From positions 1-64,000 of the forward strand of contig NZ_FQUC01000007.1 in assembly GCF_900128985.1 (NCBI RefSeq): a stretch of DNA of 64,000 nucleotides, written 5' to 3'. A model generated the notes under the pieces. That model worked only from the letters and a program-made list of their open reading frames with translations. It had not been told where the DNA came from and searched no databases. The position numbers and the translations under genes were made by a program. This DNA comes from Indolivaga macrotermitis (lineage in GTDB: Bacteria; Bacteroidota; Bacteroidia; Bacteroidales; Dysgonomonadaceae). Positions 24,790 to 34,257 of this stretch are shown here, piece after piece. Positions within the stretch are counted from its first letter, which is position 1. The number at the start of each line of letters is the position of its first letter.

Positions 24790-27700
24790 TAATACAGAAA
24801 GAATTGATGATCTGGTAGATCCCGAAGCCCTTAAACAGCTACAGGCTTTAGAGACAGAGTTGGAGAAAGCTTATAACCAAATGGTGAAGCTACTTAAGCC
24901 TGCTCAGGATTTGGAAAAAGCATTGTCAAAGTCAGCTATTACCTATAAAGCATTAGTTGATGCAATAAATAGGTATGAAACATTAAGTAAACAGATAAAT
25001 GTAACGCAGAATCAAACGATACAGACTTTAAGGCAGATAGATAGTGTTAGAAATCGTGTTGCTAATTCAAATTCAAACGAGGTTAGAGAATTAATTCGTT
25101 ACGGACAAGAACTATCTCAAAACAGAAGGCGAATACAAAATGAAATAGCGATAGAAAGAGCACATGAAGGCTCGTTAAATCAGTTAAGAGCGACACTTCG
25201 ATTATTGACCATTCAATGGGATGAAATGGGCAAAGAAGCCAGAGAATCTCTTGAAGGCCAAGAATTATTACAAAGATTAAGACTAGTTAGGGGAGAGGTA
25301 GGAAGTTTAGAAAGATTAACAGGAAGATCGCAAAGGGATGTCGGTAGCTATACTGAATCTATTGTCAGAGCATTTAACCAGATAACATCAGGTAATTTTC
25401 GTCAGGGTTTTTCTTCCTTAGGATCATTATTCGGTAATACTCTTGCTGTTTTTGGAGGCAATCTATTAACGAAAGCTGTTGACGGAATAAAAGCTTTTAT
25501 TGGAAGTGTAAGAGAATTCGTATCTGAAAGTATAGATCTAGCTGCAAAAGCTGAAGGAGTAAATACAGCATTCGAGAAATTGAATAAACCCGGGCTTCTT
25601 GATAATTTAAGAAAAGAAACTAAAGGTACCGTTAATGATCTTCAATTGATGCAAGCATCTGTAAGAGCCAAGAATTTTCAGATTCCATTGAATCGATTAG
25701 GTAGTTTGTTGAAATTCGCTCAACAACGGGCGCAGGAAACAGGTGAAAGTGTCGATTATCTTACTGACTCTATAATTAATGGTATAGGGCGTAAATCATC
25801 TTTGATATTGGATAATTTGGGGATATCTGCCAGTAGATTACAAGCAGAGTTTAAAAAAACAGGCGATTTTGCTACCGCAACATTCAATATTGTAAATCAA
25901 GAACTTGAAAAACAGGGTACTCTTGCATTAACATCAGCTGATAAAGCACAAATAGCAAATGTAAAAGTCCAAAATGCACAATTAAAAGTAGGCAATCAGC
26001 TGCTTTGGGTGAATGACTTATGGTCAAAGATTAAATCATCATCTGCAGATGCTCTTTCTCAGGCAGCAGATACTCTTCTTCCTGCATTAAATGCATGGCT
26101 AGAGAAGGCTATCAATAAAATAATTGATCTATGGAATACTTTCGATGGATTAAGAAAGGTAATACTATATGTTATTGCTGTAGTTGAAACTCTTCAGGAT
26201 TTTTTCAATTATACCATAATATCAACTATCAGTGGATTCAAGAACCTAACTAATATCATAATAGATAGTGCCGGAATAATAGGGAAAGTTGTAGACGGAA
26301 TAAAAAAAGGATTGGATTTTACAGATGTTGATTTCTCCAGATTAAAAAAATCTTTTAATACGACTGTTGATGATCTTGGGAAAAACTCCGATATATTAAC
26401 TAGAAAGATCGCCAAAAATTTCGCAAATGCGGAGATACAAGCCAGTAAATCAGTTGCAAGGATTAACTTAACCAATAGAGTCAAAGGTGAAACTTTTATA
26501 CCGACAGATGATGGGGAAGATTCCAATAATACTGGAGATAAGAATGTCGATAAACGTATTGAAGCGGAAAAGAAGGCTATTCAGGATCTTGAGGAATTTA
26601 GAATAAAACAAGTTGTTGATGCTAATAAAACTTTATTAAGTGATAGTAAGGTATCTTATGAAGAGAGAATAGGTTATCTGGAAGAATATGTTGCATACTC
26701 AAAGAATTTAATCGAAGAACAGGCTAAAAACCAGATATCAAACCTGAAGAAAGGTGAAATGACCGAAAAGGCTTATCAAGCTAGTGTTACTCTGATTAAT
26801 GCTAAAGCTGCTGCCGAAAGAATAAAGATAGATCAAGAAGCTACTAAAGCGAGAGAAACGATCAATAAGGATTACGCTGATCAATTGATGAAAGACCTGA
26901 AAGCGAATGTTTCCTTGCAAGCTCAAGCGATCAGCAGAGCCGAAGAAGAAGCACTGGATGTTGCGGAATTGGCATACTTAAATAAAGAACTTTCAGCCAG
27001 GGATTACGAGACTGAGCGTACCCGTATAGTCAGAAAGGCTGCCTTAGACCGCATGCAGGTGGAAATGGACGCTGTAAAGGAGCTAATGAATACCGAGAAT
27101 CTGACAGCTGATCAGAGAAAAGACCTGAACCAAAAGCTTCTTGATGCTGAACTTGCTTACCAACAATATATAAATAAGGAAATTGTAAAAGACCAGAAAA
27201 ATACAGCCAAACAACAGGAAGAAATAGAAAAGAGGTTAGCTGAAAAAAGAAAGGAACTATTGACTGAGGCTTTGACCCTGTTTTCGACTTTCTTTTCCGC
27301 TCAAACAGAACGTCAATTGGCTGCTATAGATAAAGAGTCGGAAGCGAACGATGAATATTACAGTGATCAGGAGGACAAGATTGACAGACTGGCTGAATCA
27401 GGGGCAATTTCCGATGAACAGGCGGAAGCTCGAAAGGCTGCTTTGGCTGAACAACAGAAAAAACGTGAAGCGGAATTGGAAGAACGAAGGAAGGAGATCA
27501 ATCAGCGTCAGGCGAAGTTCGAAAAGGCTCAGTCTATTGCTACTATCGGGATAAATACTGCGAGTGCTATAATGAAAAATACAGCACAACTAGGGTTTCT
27601 GGCTGCTATTCCTGTAAACTTGCTTACTGCGGCTCTAGGTGCTGCCCAGATAGCTACTGTATTGGCTACTCCGATACCTGAATATGCAAAGGGTACTGAC

Positions 27701-28042
27701 TTTCACGAAGGAGGGCCTGCGGTTGTGGGTGATGGCGGTCGATCTGAACTTGTTGTTACTCCGGACGGTAAGATGTATAAAACACCTTCTCACTCTGTTT
27801 TGGTTGATCTTCCTAAAGGATCCGAGGTTATGCCAGATTTTCATAAAGCCGTTGCTAATATATCGTTACAGCAGATGGCTACTCCGTTTGTTGAGAATAA
27901 AACTATTGTGATTGCGGAAAATGAAAGGCAACTATCTGCTATTGATAAAACAAATAGCTTAATAACTAATTTGATAACTAGCCAGAATAAGACAAGCAGA
28001 TCTATGTCTTACAATTTAAGAATAAACAGTCTAAAAAGATAA
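24779..28042 (+). CDS. Tail tape-measure protein
   Basis: 1087 residues, the longest gene of the phage. Long coiled coils fill residues 1-200 and about 580-900. Hydrophobic segments appear near 210-250 (S-L-F-G-N-T-L-A-V-F-G-G-N) and 450-500, and a Gly/Ala-rich hydrophobic stretch lies near 925-965. The C-terminal E-Y-A-K-G-T-D-F-H-E-G-G-P-A-V-V-G-D-G-G motif, typical of tape measures of Gram-negative siphophages, sits near 965-985. It sets tail length and helps DNA passage. An internal Lys/Glu/Arg-rich region (815-920) is a strong heptad coil. Confidence 0.9.
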   Translation: MADNNTERIDDLVDPEALKQLQALETELEKAYNQMVKLLKPAQDLEKALSKSAITYKALVDAINRYETLSKQINVTQNQTIQTLRQIDSVRNRVANSNSNEVRELIRYGQELSQNRRRIQNEIAIERAHEGSLNQLRATLRLLTIQWDEMGKEARESLEGQELLQRLRLVRGEVGSLERLTGRSQRDVGSYTESIVRAFNQITSGNFRQGFSSLGSLFGNTLAVFGGNLLTKAVDGIKAFIGSVREFVSESIDLAAKAEGVNTAFEKLNKPGLLDNLRKETKGTVNDLQLMQASVRAKNFQIPLNRLGSLLKFAQQRAQETGESVDYLTDSIINGIGRKSSLILDNLGISASRLQAEFKKTGDFATATFNIVNQELEKQGTLALTSADKAQIANVKVQNAQLKVGNQLLWVNDLWSKIKSSSADALSQAADTLLPALNAWLEKAINKIIDLWNTFDGLRKVILYVIAVVETLQDFFNYTIISTISGFKNLTNIIIDSAGIIGKVVDGIKKGLDFTDVDFSRLKKSFNTTVDDLGKNSDILTRKIAKNFANAEIQASKSVARINLTNRVKGETFIPTDDGEDSNNTGDKNVDKRIEAEKKAIQDLEEFRIKQVVDANKTLLSDSKVSYEERIGYLEEYVAYSKNLIEEQAKNQISNLKKGEMTEKAYQASVTLINAKAAAERIKIDQEATKARETINKDYADQLMKDLKANVSLQAQAISRAEEEALDVAELAYLNKELSARDYETERTRIVRKAALDRMQVEMDAVKELMNTENLTADQRKDLNQKLLDAELAYQQYINKEIVKDQKNTAKQQEEIEKRLAEKRKELLTEALTLFSTFFSAQTERQLAAIDKESEANDEYYSDQEDKIDRLAESGAISDEQAEARKAALAEQQKKREAELEERRKEINQRQAKFEKAQSIATIGINTASAIMKNTAQLGFLAAIPVNLLTAALGAAQIATVLATPIPEYAKGTDFHEGGPAVVGDGGRSELVVTPDGKMYKTPSHSVLVDLPKGSEVMPDFHKAVANISLQQMATPFVENKTIVIAENERQLSAIDKTNSLITNLITSQNKTSRSMSYNLRINSLKR

Positions 28043-28044
28043 TT

Positions 28045-30588
28045 ATGAGTCAAATTGAAGCGTTAAGATCATCTTTGGTAAGAGAAGAAGTAAATTACCG
28101 GAAGCAAGTAGGAAGACCTCCTATGCATCAGGTTAGAAACGGGGTTCTTGAATCGATACATCCTGTTCCTCCAAAATTGCGTTACACACTGAGTGATCCG
28201 TATATGTTTGTCGGTGATAAGGCTATATATACTCAAGGCGCATATTTTATTGAAGGAGAATCAGGAGATCCCGTTTATGTATATGACAACGACTGGTCTA
28301 TAATACATATAGATTTTGTATTCTATAGAAGCGATACCGGAGGTAAAACTTTTATGTATGAAGGTTGTATATTCGGTGATGCCGTATTAGTGTTCAGATC
28401 GGCTACTGATGAAACTTTAGGATTTTGGAAAGTTCCTGCTGAATATGATAGCATTGATAATGCACTGTATGAAATATGGGATATACTACTGGAAAAAACA
28501 TCTTATATATTGGCTTCGGTATATATGCCGGGTGTAAAAAAGAATTATGGTATAACTATACAGGATTTTAAAGAATTCGATATTACAGATTTCGTTCATA
28601 GCGACACAGATTTTGAAGTTGCACAGATCCGGGAAAAAACATCGGGTGTTGTCAAAGAGTCTACTTTTGACTTACAACTAACCGGTATAGCTAAACGATT
28701 TGTACAAGGGGTATTTTTCATAGATAAATTGAGAGGAAATGTCCAGTTGAATATTTATGTAAGGGAGGCATCGGGACGAGTCTATAATAAAGAAAAAGTA
28801 GAGGTTCTGAGTTTTCCTGAATTGGAATTTTCGAATACAGTATTAAAAATACAAACATTAAATCTTAAGTTGACCGAATATGTAAATTCGAACGGAAAAG
28901 TTAAGTATGATATTCCGGTTGCTGATATTAAAAGCTCAAAGCAGTGGAAGTATGACCGTGTAACGATGGAAAACAGGGGTAATTACGAGATGCCTGTAGG
29001 ATTAGAATATAATTTTACTATTTCCACCGAATCGAGAACGCAACCGTACATATATCTTTCGAGCAGTGAGATAACACCTGGTACGGCTGAGCATGACATG
29101 AAAACTCAAAGTTCGCAGGCTTGGAGTGAAGATAATTACTTCTTTGAAGCTGCCAGCACTGTGCAACCTTCTATTGTTGCTGATTTTAAGATGTTAAGAC
29201 ACTGGAATAATGTTGCTTCTCGTCCTGATTTGGATTATGTGGGTTACCTGATGATAATAAAGAATGATGATTTTGATAATCCTATTTATAAAGAACAGTT
29301 TGAATTAGAAAGCAGGGGAACGGAAACTGGCGAAGACGGACAAACTAATAATTTTGCAATTTATAGCAAGATTGTTAAACAAACAATAACATTAAGCCAG
29401 CCGTTGGTAGCTGGTGACAAACTAACTATGTTAGTTGATAATGTCAGTAGTAATGGTGATCCGAATGAACAAAATTTTGGAGGTTCTTATATATCAGAGT
29501 TTAACGATTTCAGGATAGTATATACGTCAAAAGGCTCTGAATTGGCTCTTGATGTTATAGAGCCTACAGTTCTAGCCAATAAACTACTAGCTAGAATGAC
29601 AAATAACCAATATTCGTATCAATGTGTTATCAACTGGAATACAAGCCTAAGTTATAAGCCATTAATATGTGCTGCGGAAACTCTGAGAGGTCTCGATAAT
29701 GCCAATATCCATACATCTATGAGCGATTTCATGAACTGGATGTATGCAAATGGGTATGAATATGTTTTAGCGGATTATACGCTTACGTTTTCACCTCGTG
29801 ATACTTTATATCAGAAGGATGTCACTGCTTTGACTCTGAAAAGCGGAGAGGTTAAGGATGTTTTAACAAAAGCCAGTAAGGAGTTTGCCTATACATCGGT
29901 TCAGGTTGGTTATGATATGGAAGATTATGAATCAGCTAACGGAAGGTTTGAAATAAACGGAACTTTCGAATATTCTACTGACTATGTGAATTTTGACGAT
30001 AATACATTGAACCTTATTTCTCCTTACCGTGCCGATGCTGTTGGAATGGAGTTGCTATGTTGGGAGAGAGGGAATAGCAGCAAGGATAAATCATCAGATA
30101 ATGACGTATTTGTAATTGCTATGACAGAAGAAGATACTTATTACAGGTATTATGATGATTATATGTTTGAACCTGGCAATAATATTACAGGCGATATTCG
30201 TTTTTTTAATGCTGTTTTGAACCCTGCTTTTCTGATTCAACTAAACGAAAGTTTAATCGGTATCAATACTGATAAGTTGATATTTGCAAGTACAACCAGT
30301 AACAGGTCGGGTATTATATGGATAAAAGATGCGGATAGCCCCGGAGGATGGCGTAAAGACGAAAGTTTGCTTTATACAGACAAGGATATTCAATCTAAAT
30401 TATTTGAACCATACGAATATGATTTTGTGACCGGAAACTTCGTAAAATTACCGGATGTATCAACATGGAACGGGCTAATTATGTTCTACAATGGAAGGAC
30501 TAAGCTAAGAGGTTTTGTCAAGGAAATAATGAAAAACTATTCTAACAACACTGAAAGTACTTGGATATTGTACGCTGTTGAAGAATAG
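28045..30588 (+). CDS. Tail hub/distal tail protein
   Basis: 847 residues, beta-rich. It directly follows the tape measure by two bases, where siphophages encode hub and distal-tail proteins. The N-terminal 200 residues hold short motifs such as P-P-K-L-R-Y-T-L-S-D-P-Y-M-F-V-G, and the centre includes a domain with S-S-S-E-I-T-P-G-T-A-E-H. No catalytic motif is evident. It is the last structural gene on the plus strand. Confidence 0.7.
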   Translation: MSQIEALRSSLVREEVNYRKQVGRPPMHQVRNGVLESIHPVPPKLRYTLSDPYMFVGDKAIYTQGAYFIEGESGDPVYVYDNDWSIIHIDFVFYRSDTGGKTFMYEGCIFGDAVLVFRSATDETLGFWKVPAEYDSIDNALYEIWDILLEKTSYILASVYMPGVKKNYGITIQDFKEFDITDFVHSDTDFEVAQIREKTSGVVKESTFDLQLTGIAKRFVQGVFFIDKLRGNVQLNIYVREASGRVYNKEKVEVLSFPELEFSNTVLKIQTLNLKLTEYVNSNGKVKYDIPVADIKSSKQWKYDRVTMENRGNYEMPVGLEYNFTISTESRTQPYIYLSSSEITPGTAEHDMKTQSSQAWSEDNYFFEAASTVQPSIVADFKMLRHWNNVASRPDLDYVGYLMIIKNDDFDNPIYKEQFELESRGTETGEDGQTNNFAIYSKIVKQTITLSQPLVAGDKLTMLVDNVSSNGDPNEQNFGGSYISEFNDFRIVYTSKGSELALDVIEPTVLANKLLARMTNNQYSYQCVINWNTSLSYKPLICAAETLRGLDNANIHTSMSDFMNWMYANGYEYVLADYTLTFSPRDTLYQKDVTALTLKSGEVKDVLTKASKEFAYTSVQVGYDMEDYESANGRFEINGTFEYSTDYVNFDDNTLNLISPYRADAVGMELLCWERGNSSKDKSSDNDVFVIAMTEEDTYYRYYDDYMFEPGNNITGDIRFFNAVLNPAFLIQLNESLIGINTDKLIFASTTSNRSGIIWIKDADSPGGWRKDESLLYTDKDIQSKLFEPYEYDFVTGNFVKLPDVSTWNGLIMFYNGRTKLRGFVKEIMKNYSNNTESTWILYAVEE

Positions 30589-30600
30589 TATACCAAAATT

Positions 30601-30633
30601 AACAAAGAGGATATACAATATATCCTCTTTGTT
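30601..30633. terminator. Bidirectional terminator between convergent operons
   Basis: A perfect 15-base inverted repeat (30601-30615 and 30619-30633, loop CAA) with T-rich flank on either strand. It ends the structural operon and the convergent replication operon. Confidence 0.9.
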
Positions 30634-30696
30634 ATAAGCTTATCCCAACCCGGTAACTCCTATTCACTGTTATATTATATTCTTCATTAGTCGATT

Positions 30697-30794
30697 ATAT
30701 CTCAAAATAACTCTCTATTATTCAACTTGTTTTTGATTAATTCGAGTACTCCATTGTAAATATCATACAGCTCTTTCTTGTCTTCAGATCCTTC
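30697..30794 (-). repeat. Original copy of the 98-base inverted duplication
   Basis: Reverse complement of 8948-9046 (two differences). It spans the last 31 codons plus stop of the gene at 30702-31274 and five bases beyond. This copy is inside an intact gene, so it is the likely source. Confidence 0.95.
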
Positions 30795-31274
30795 CCATTC
30801 CGAGAACTTATTACATTCGAAGAACTTCCAAGAGAATACTCTCCTGGCTTTATCCGATAATTGAAGATTGTCGAAAATCTCTCTTACCTTTTGCATCTGT
30901 ATGAGAATATCACCTGATTTGTCCTGCTCTATGTCTTCATCATCGATCAGATCTAATCTTTGAATATCAACATTAGAATCTAAAGGAATAGGTTTGTACT
31001 TGTGCCTGTAAGGTGAGGTAGGGGATTGTATGTTTAATTTTATCATTTGCAAGACAAAGAAATCTAATTCCCGGTACTGGCCCTTCTTGGATTCATACAG
31101 TTTTAGCATATATTGCTCATTGGTCTCGCATTTCTCAATCAACATTATCAGTACTTCATTCAGTACATCGATGGCTTCATCATCCATACCGGAATGGGTA
31201 CAGTGATATAGAGCATAATCGAGCCAACGATCATACCGTTCGGATATATATTTATTTATAATTTGATTTGCCAT
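30702..31274 (-). CDS. Phage protein, sigma-factor-like (weak)
   Basis: 190 residues, strongly helical. The N-terminal half (Y-D-R-W-L-D-Y-A-L-Y-H-C, then D-D-E-A-I-D-V-L-N-E-V-L-I-M-L) resembles the sigma region 2 helix layout of ECF-like phage proteins, and the C-terminal part (L-S-D-K-A-R-R-V-F-S-W-K-F-F) recalls region 4 starts. This is only a resemblance. It is the last gene of the replication operon, and its 3' end is duplicated at 8948. Confidence 0.45.
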   Translation of the reverse strand: MANQIINKYISERYDRWLDYALYHCTHSGMDDEAIDVLNEVLIMLIEKCETNEQYMLKLYESKKGQYRELDFFVLQMIKLNIQSPTSPYRHKYKPIPLDSNVDIQRLDLIDDEDIEQDKSGDILIQMQKVREIFDNLQLSDKARRVFSWKFFECNKFSEWEGSEDKKELYDIYNGVLELIKNKLNNRELF

Positions 31275-31291
31275 CTTTACTTACTTCAATA

Positions 31292-32776
31292 TTAAAAAGG
31301 TGTATCTTCTGATTCATTCAAAAAATCCTGATTGGGAGCAATAACAGGAGGAATATATTCATCTGCAGATGCTTGATTGACTCCGTTATCCCAAATCTTC
31401 TTATATCTTTTGTCATGATGAAATATAACAGGCTGGTTACGCGCTCCTTCTCTATATTTTGATATTATTAGTTTTCCTCTGCCTTTCCATGGAACACCTT
31501 TGCTGTCTTGTACATCGGGGTTGTAATAGTCAGGCTTATGGATGAAGAGTACAATGTCAGCATCCTGTTCGATATCTCCAGATTCACGTAAGTCGTCTAA
31601 TTGGGGTTCTCTTACTGCCATACCTTTTTGCGGTCGGTTCAACTGAGAAAGCAAGATGATTGGGATATCCAATTCCTTTGCCAGATTCTTTAGTTCACCT
31701 GTGATATATCCGATCTCCAGCTGTCTGGATTGAAATTTAAGATTAGTACGTATTAAGCCCAAATAATCAATAACCATCAGTTTTAATTTACCTTTACGGT
31801 ACATGCGACGCGCTTCAGACTTGATATTATTCAGATAGCGGATATTGTGACTATCTGCAATATTCATCTTTAAGTTCCACAGTTGCCCGACCCGTTCATC
31901 GATTGCAGACCATTCTTCATGGCTCATTTGTCCTGATTTCAAATGCTTTTCATTTATCCGATCGTCCTCAAGTAGATACCTGTTGACCAGCTGTGTCCTT
32001 TTCATCTCAATAGTGACAAACAAAACATCTTTATCTGCTGCAGCTGCTGCTTTAGCGAAAGCCAATGCATGCTGAGTTTTACCCATTGAAGGCCTAGCTC
32101 CGATGATTATCAGATCAGGAGAAGACCATCCTCCGGCAAAAATCTCATCAAGAGTATTAAGACCTGTAGTTACAGATAGCATTATGCCCTTTTCTCTCAA
32201 CTCTTGAGTCTTTGATGCCTTTTCCATTGATTCTGTTAATACTTCACCCATGGGCACCGATTGGCAGCTACTTGAACTGGAAACGAGTTCCGTTAGAGAC
32301 TTCTCCAGTTCCTCAATTGTTTCTTCTACATCCTGAGTCTCATCGAAAGCCATTGCTGTTATTTCTGATGTAATACGGATCAGGTTTCGGGCTCTTGCTT
32401 TCTGACTGATTATTTGGGAATGAAAAACTATATGGGCAGCTGATGCGACTTTATCTGTGAGCTGGGCAATGTATACCGGGCCTCCGATCGCATCAAGATC
32501 TCCAGACTTACGTAATTCTTCTACTACAGTAAGCATATCTACAGGCTTATGACTCATTGACAACTGCATGATCGCTTTGTATACTGTTTTATTTGATTCG
32601 ACATAGAAGTCTTCCGAAATCAGTATATTCTCGATATCGAGATAAGCTTTTGAGTCTATCAATAAAGCTCCCAGTACTGCTTCTTCAAGTTCTACTGCCT
32701 GAGGCTGTAACTTTCCAAGCTCAATCGACGACGGATGGTCCTGCCGGTTGTTGTATTTCTTTTGCTGTTTTGCCAT
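31292..32776 (-). CDS. dnaB: Replicative DNA helicase DnaB
   Basis: 494 residues. The N-terminal domain (about 15-120) has the DnaB signature A-V-L-G-A-L-L-I-D. The RecA-like ATPase core has Walker A G-A-R-P-S-M-G-K-T near 235 and Walker B-like L-M-V-I-D-Y-L-G-L-I. Later motifs include S-Q-L-N-R and D-L-R-E-S-G-D-I-E-Q-D-A-D. Full length for the family. It unwinds phage DNA at the fork; the upstream DUF4373 gene, overlapping by 56 bases, probably helps load it. Confidence 0.95.
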   Translation of the reverse strand: MAKQQKKYNNRQDHPSSIELGKLQPQAVELEEAVLGALLIDSKAYLDIENILISEDFYVESNKTVYKAIMQLSMSHKPVDMLTVVEELRKSGDLDAIGGPVYIAQLTDKVASAAHIVFHSQIISQKARARNLIRITSEITAMAFDETQDVEETIEELEKSLTELVSSSSSCQSVPMGEVLTESMEKASKTQELREKGIMLSVTTGLNTLDEIFAGGWSSPDLIIIGARPSMGKTQHALAFAKAAAAADKDVLFVTIEMKRTQLVNRYLLEDDRINEKHLKSGQMSHEEWSAIDERVGQLWNLKMNIADSHNIRYLNNIKSEARRMYRKGKLKLMVIDYLGLIRTNLKFQSRQLEIGYITGELKNLAKELDIPIILLSQLNRPQKGMAVREPQLDDLRESGDIEQDADIVLFIHKPDYYNPDVQDSKGVPWKGRGKLIISKYREGARNQPVIFHHDKRYKKIWDNGVNQASADEYIPPVIAPNQDFLNESEDTPF

Positions 32777-33551
32777 AAATAGGTTCTCTGTTATTCCATG
32801 TGCCTAGCCTTAAAGCCAGATCCCATGTTTTTTGTAATTCAAATTTCATTTTGGTCTGGGTTCTATTTGGTTCAGACCAAAAATTAAAAAAAGCACGAAT
32901 CATATCTTTACCGTATCTCGGAACATATGGAACAAGAGATTGATAAAATTCATCTTTACGTTTTTCTGTAGCAGCTTTAGCTGCGTTAGCTTTCTTGATT
33001 TGTTCTTTAGCTTTAGTTTCCTGATCAAGGCGCTTCAATTCTTCTGCTTTCTTTTTACTCTCGATAGAGAGTTTTTCTTTCTCTATTACTGTACTATTAT
33101 TTCCTTTACTTTGTGTATTATTGTCGGCAGTAATAGAGTTATTGTTATCATTAATTCCGTTATTGCAAACATTAACCAATAAATAAGGAAATACTTCATT
33201 TGTCTTTCTTCTCTTTATAGCCTCAAAATATCTGGTCTGAATTCCGACACTTGTTAGAATCTTATCCGAATCAAACAGAGATTGGTCGTAGAACCCCCAC
33301 TTGACTAAGCGACTCACAATCTGGTCTATTAATTCAGCACTGACACCGGGCAGGTTTTTAAGGAGTTTCATCTTTAGCATCTCATTCCACTGTAAGAAGT
33401 ACCCATTACGGTATACCGCACACAGCAGCTTTATTGTTGCTATTTCTCCTTTAATCCCGAATTCGCCCGATATCGCACCTATCTTTTCATCTTCGAAGAA
33501 ATCAATATCGAAAGGGAAATAATCAAGTCCTCTTTTCAATGGTCTTGCCAT
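32721..33551 (-). CDS. DUF4373 replication-initiation-like protein
   Basis: 276 residues. Residues 1-110 contain the DUF4373 (Lin1244/Lin1753 N-terminal-like) domain: G-L-D-Y-F-P-F-D-I-D-F-F-E-D-E-K-I. A low-complexity Asn/Ser region and Lys/Glu coil (about 135-200) follow, then a C-terminal helical motif (F-F-N-F-W-S-E-P-N) with F-E-L-Q-K-T-W-D-L-A-L-R-L. This combination is typical of phage initiators that bring the helicase. It precedes dnaB with overlap. Confidence 0.75.
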   Translation of the reverse strand: MARPLKRGLDYFPFDIDFFEDEKIGAISGEFGIKGEIATIKLLCAVYRNGYFLQWNEMLKMKLLKNLPGVSAELIDQIVSRLVKWGFYDQSLFDSDKILTSVGIQTRYFEAIKRRKTNEVFPYLLVNVCNNGINDNNNSITADNNTQSKGNNSTVIEKEKLSIESKKKAEELKRLDQETKAKEQIKKANAAKAATEKRKDEFYQSLVPYVPRYGKDMIRAFFNFWSEPNRTQTKMKFELQKTWDLALRLGTWNNREPIYGKTAKEIQQPAGPSVVD

Positions 33552-33554
33552 AGC

Positions 33555-33746
33555 TTACTCCATTTCTTTAAGTCGTTTTTGTAGATACTCGATGAGTTCT
33601 TCAACATCTTGTTTATCTAGCACGATCTGAGTTCAAATTTGGTAATCCTCTAATGTCTCATTACATGTTTGTAAACTCATGCCTGTTTCCATGTTCTCAA
33701 TTTCTATGGAATCACCGTTATATTCATATTTCAATATTGCTGCCAT
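33555..33746 (-). pseudogene. Small phage gene with an in-frame TGA
   Basis: From ATG 33746 the frame runs 37 codons (M-A-A-I-L-K-Y-E-Y-N-G-D-S-I) to a TGA at 33633-33635. In the same frame it then continues for 24 sense codons (T-Q-I-V-L-D-K-Q-D-V-E-E-L-I) to TAA at 33555-33557, just before the DUF4373 start. The joined product would be a 62-residue helical acidic protein. TGA is a normal stop in neighbouring phage genes, so this looks like a nonsense mutation, or two tiny genes. Confidence 0.6.
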
Positions 33747-33789
33747 ACTTATAATCTTATTTAAAATCTAACATTGTTTGTTTTCGGTT

Positions 33790-34257
33790 TCATATCTCCA
33801 CCCCCTCTCTATTGATATACTCGGTACAATCCCAGAAACTAAGTTTACCTTTTACATCTAGAATAGGTTCATCGAATAGTATAGGATCAGCGACTACCCA
33901 ATTGTATATGGGCTTAAACCATTCGTTTGTCATTTCATCTTGACCAACTTCTGATTTTTCAGCCCAAATACTCGGATGATTAACAACACAATCAACGAAG
34001 CGACATGAACCAATAATCGCGGATAGTTGAACCTTCTCAATTAGATTTATTTTTTTAGACTGTATTAAGTAATTTAGCTGATCAGCCGTAAATACACCTT
34101 CATTAAAATATTGTCCAACTGGTTTAGCACTCGCATGAATGAATACACGTTCACCTTTATGCTTTTCAGGTAATGGCCATGTTCTGTTTTCGATTGGTTT
34201 TATACCAGCACATAGTAAGTATGCCCAAGGCTGTTTTACTGAAATTGCTATATTCAT
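33790..34257 (-). CDS. ASCH-domain protein
   Basis: 155 residues from ATG 34257, which overlaps the upstream stop as ATGA; a longer start inside the upstream gene is rejected. Residues 1-50 show the ASCH signature: S-V-K-Q-P-W-A-Y-L-L-C-A-G-I-K, E-N-R-T-W and V-F-I-H-A-S. ASCH domains have a PUA-like beta-barrel and bind RNA or modified nucleosides. It lies in the replication operon, so a nucleic-acid or nucleotide role is likely; the substrate is unknown. Confidence 0.8.
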   Translation of the reverse strand: MNIAISVKQPWAYLLCAGIKPIENRTWPLPEKHKGERVFIHASAKPVGQYFNEGVFTADQLNYLIQSKKINLIEKVQLSAIIGSCRFVDCVVNHPSIWAEKSEVGQDEMTNEWFKPIYNWVVADPILFDEPILDVKGKLSFWDCTEYINREGVEI

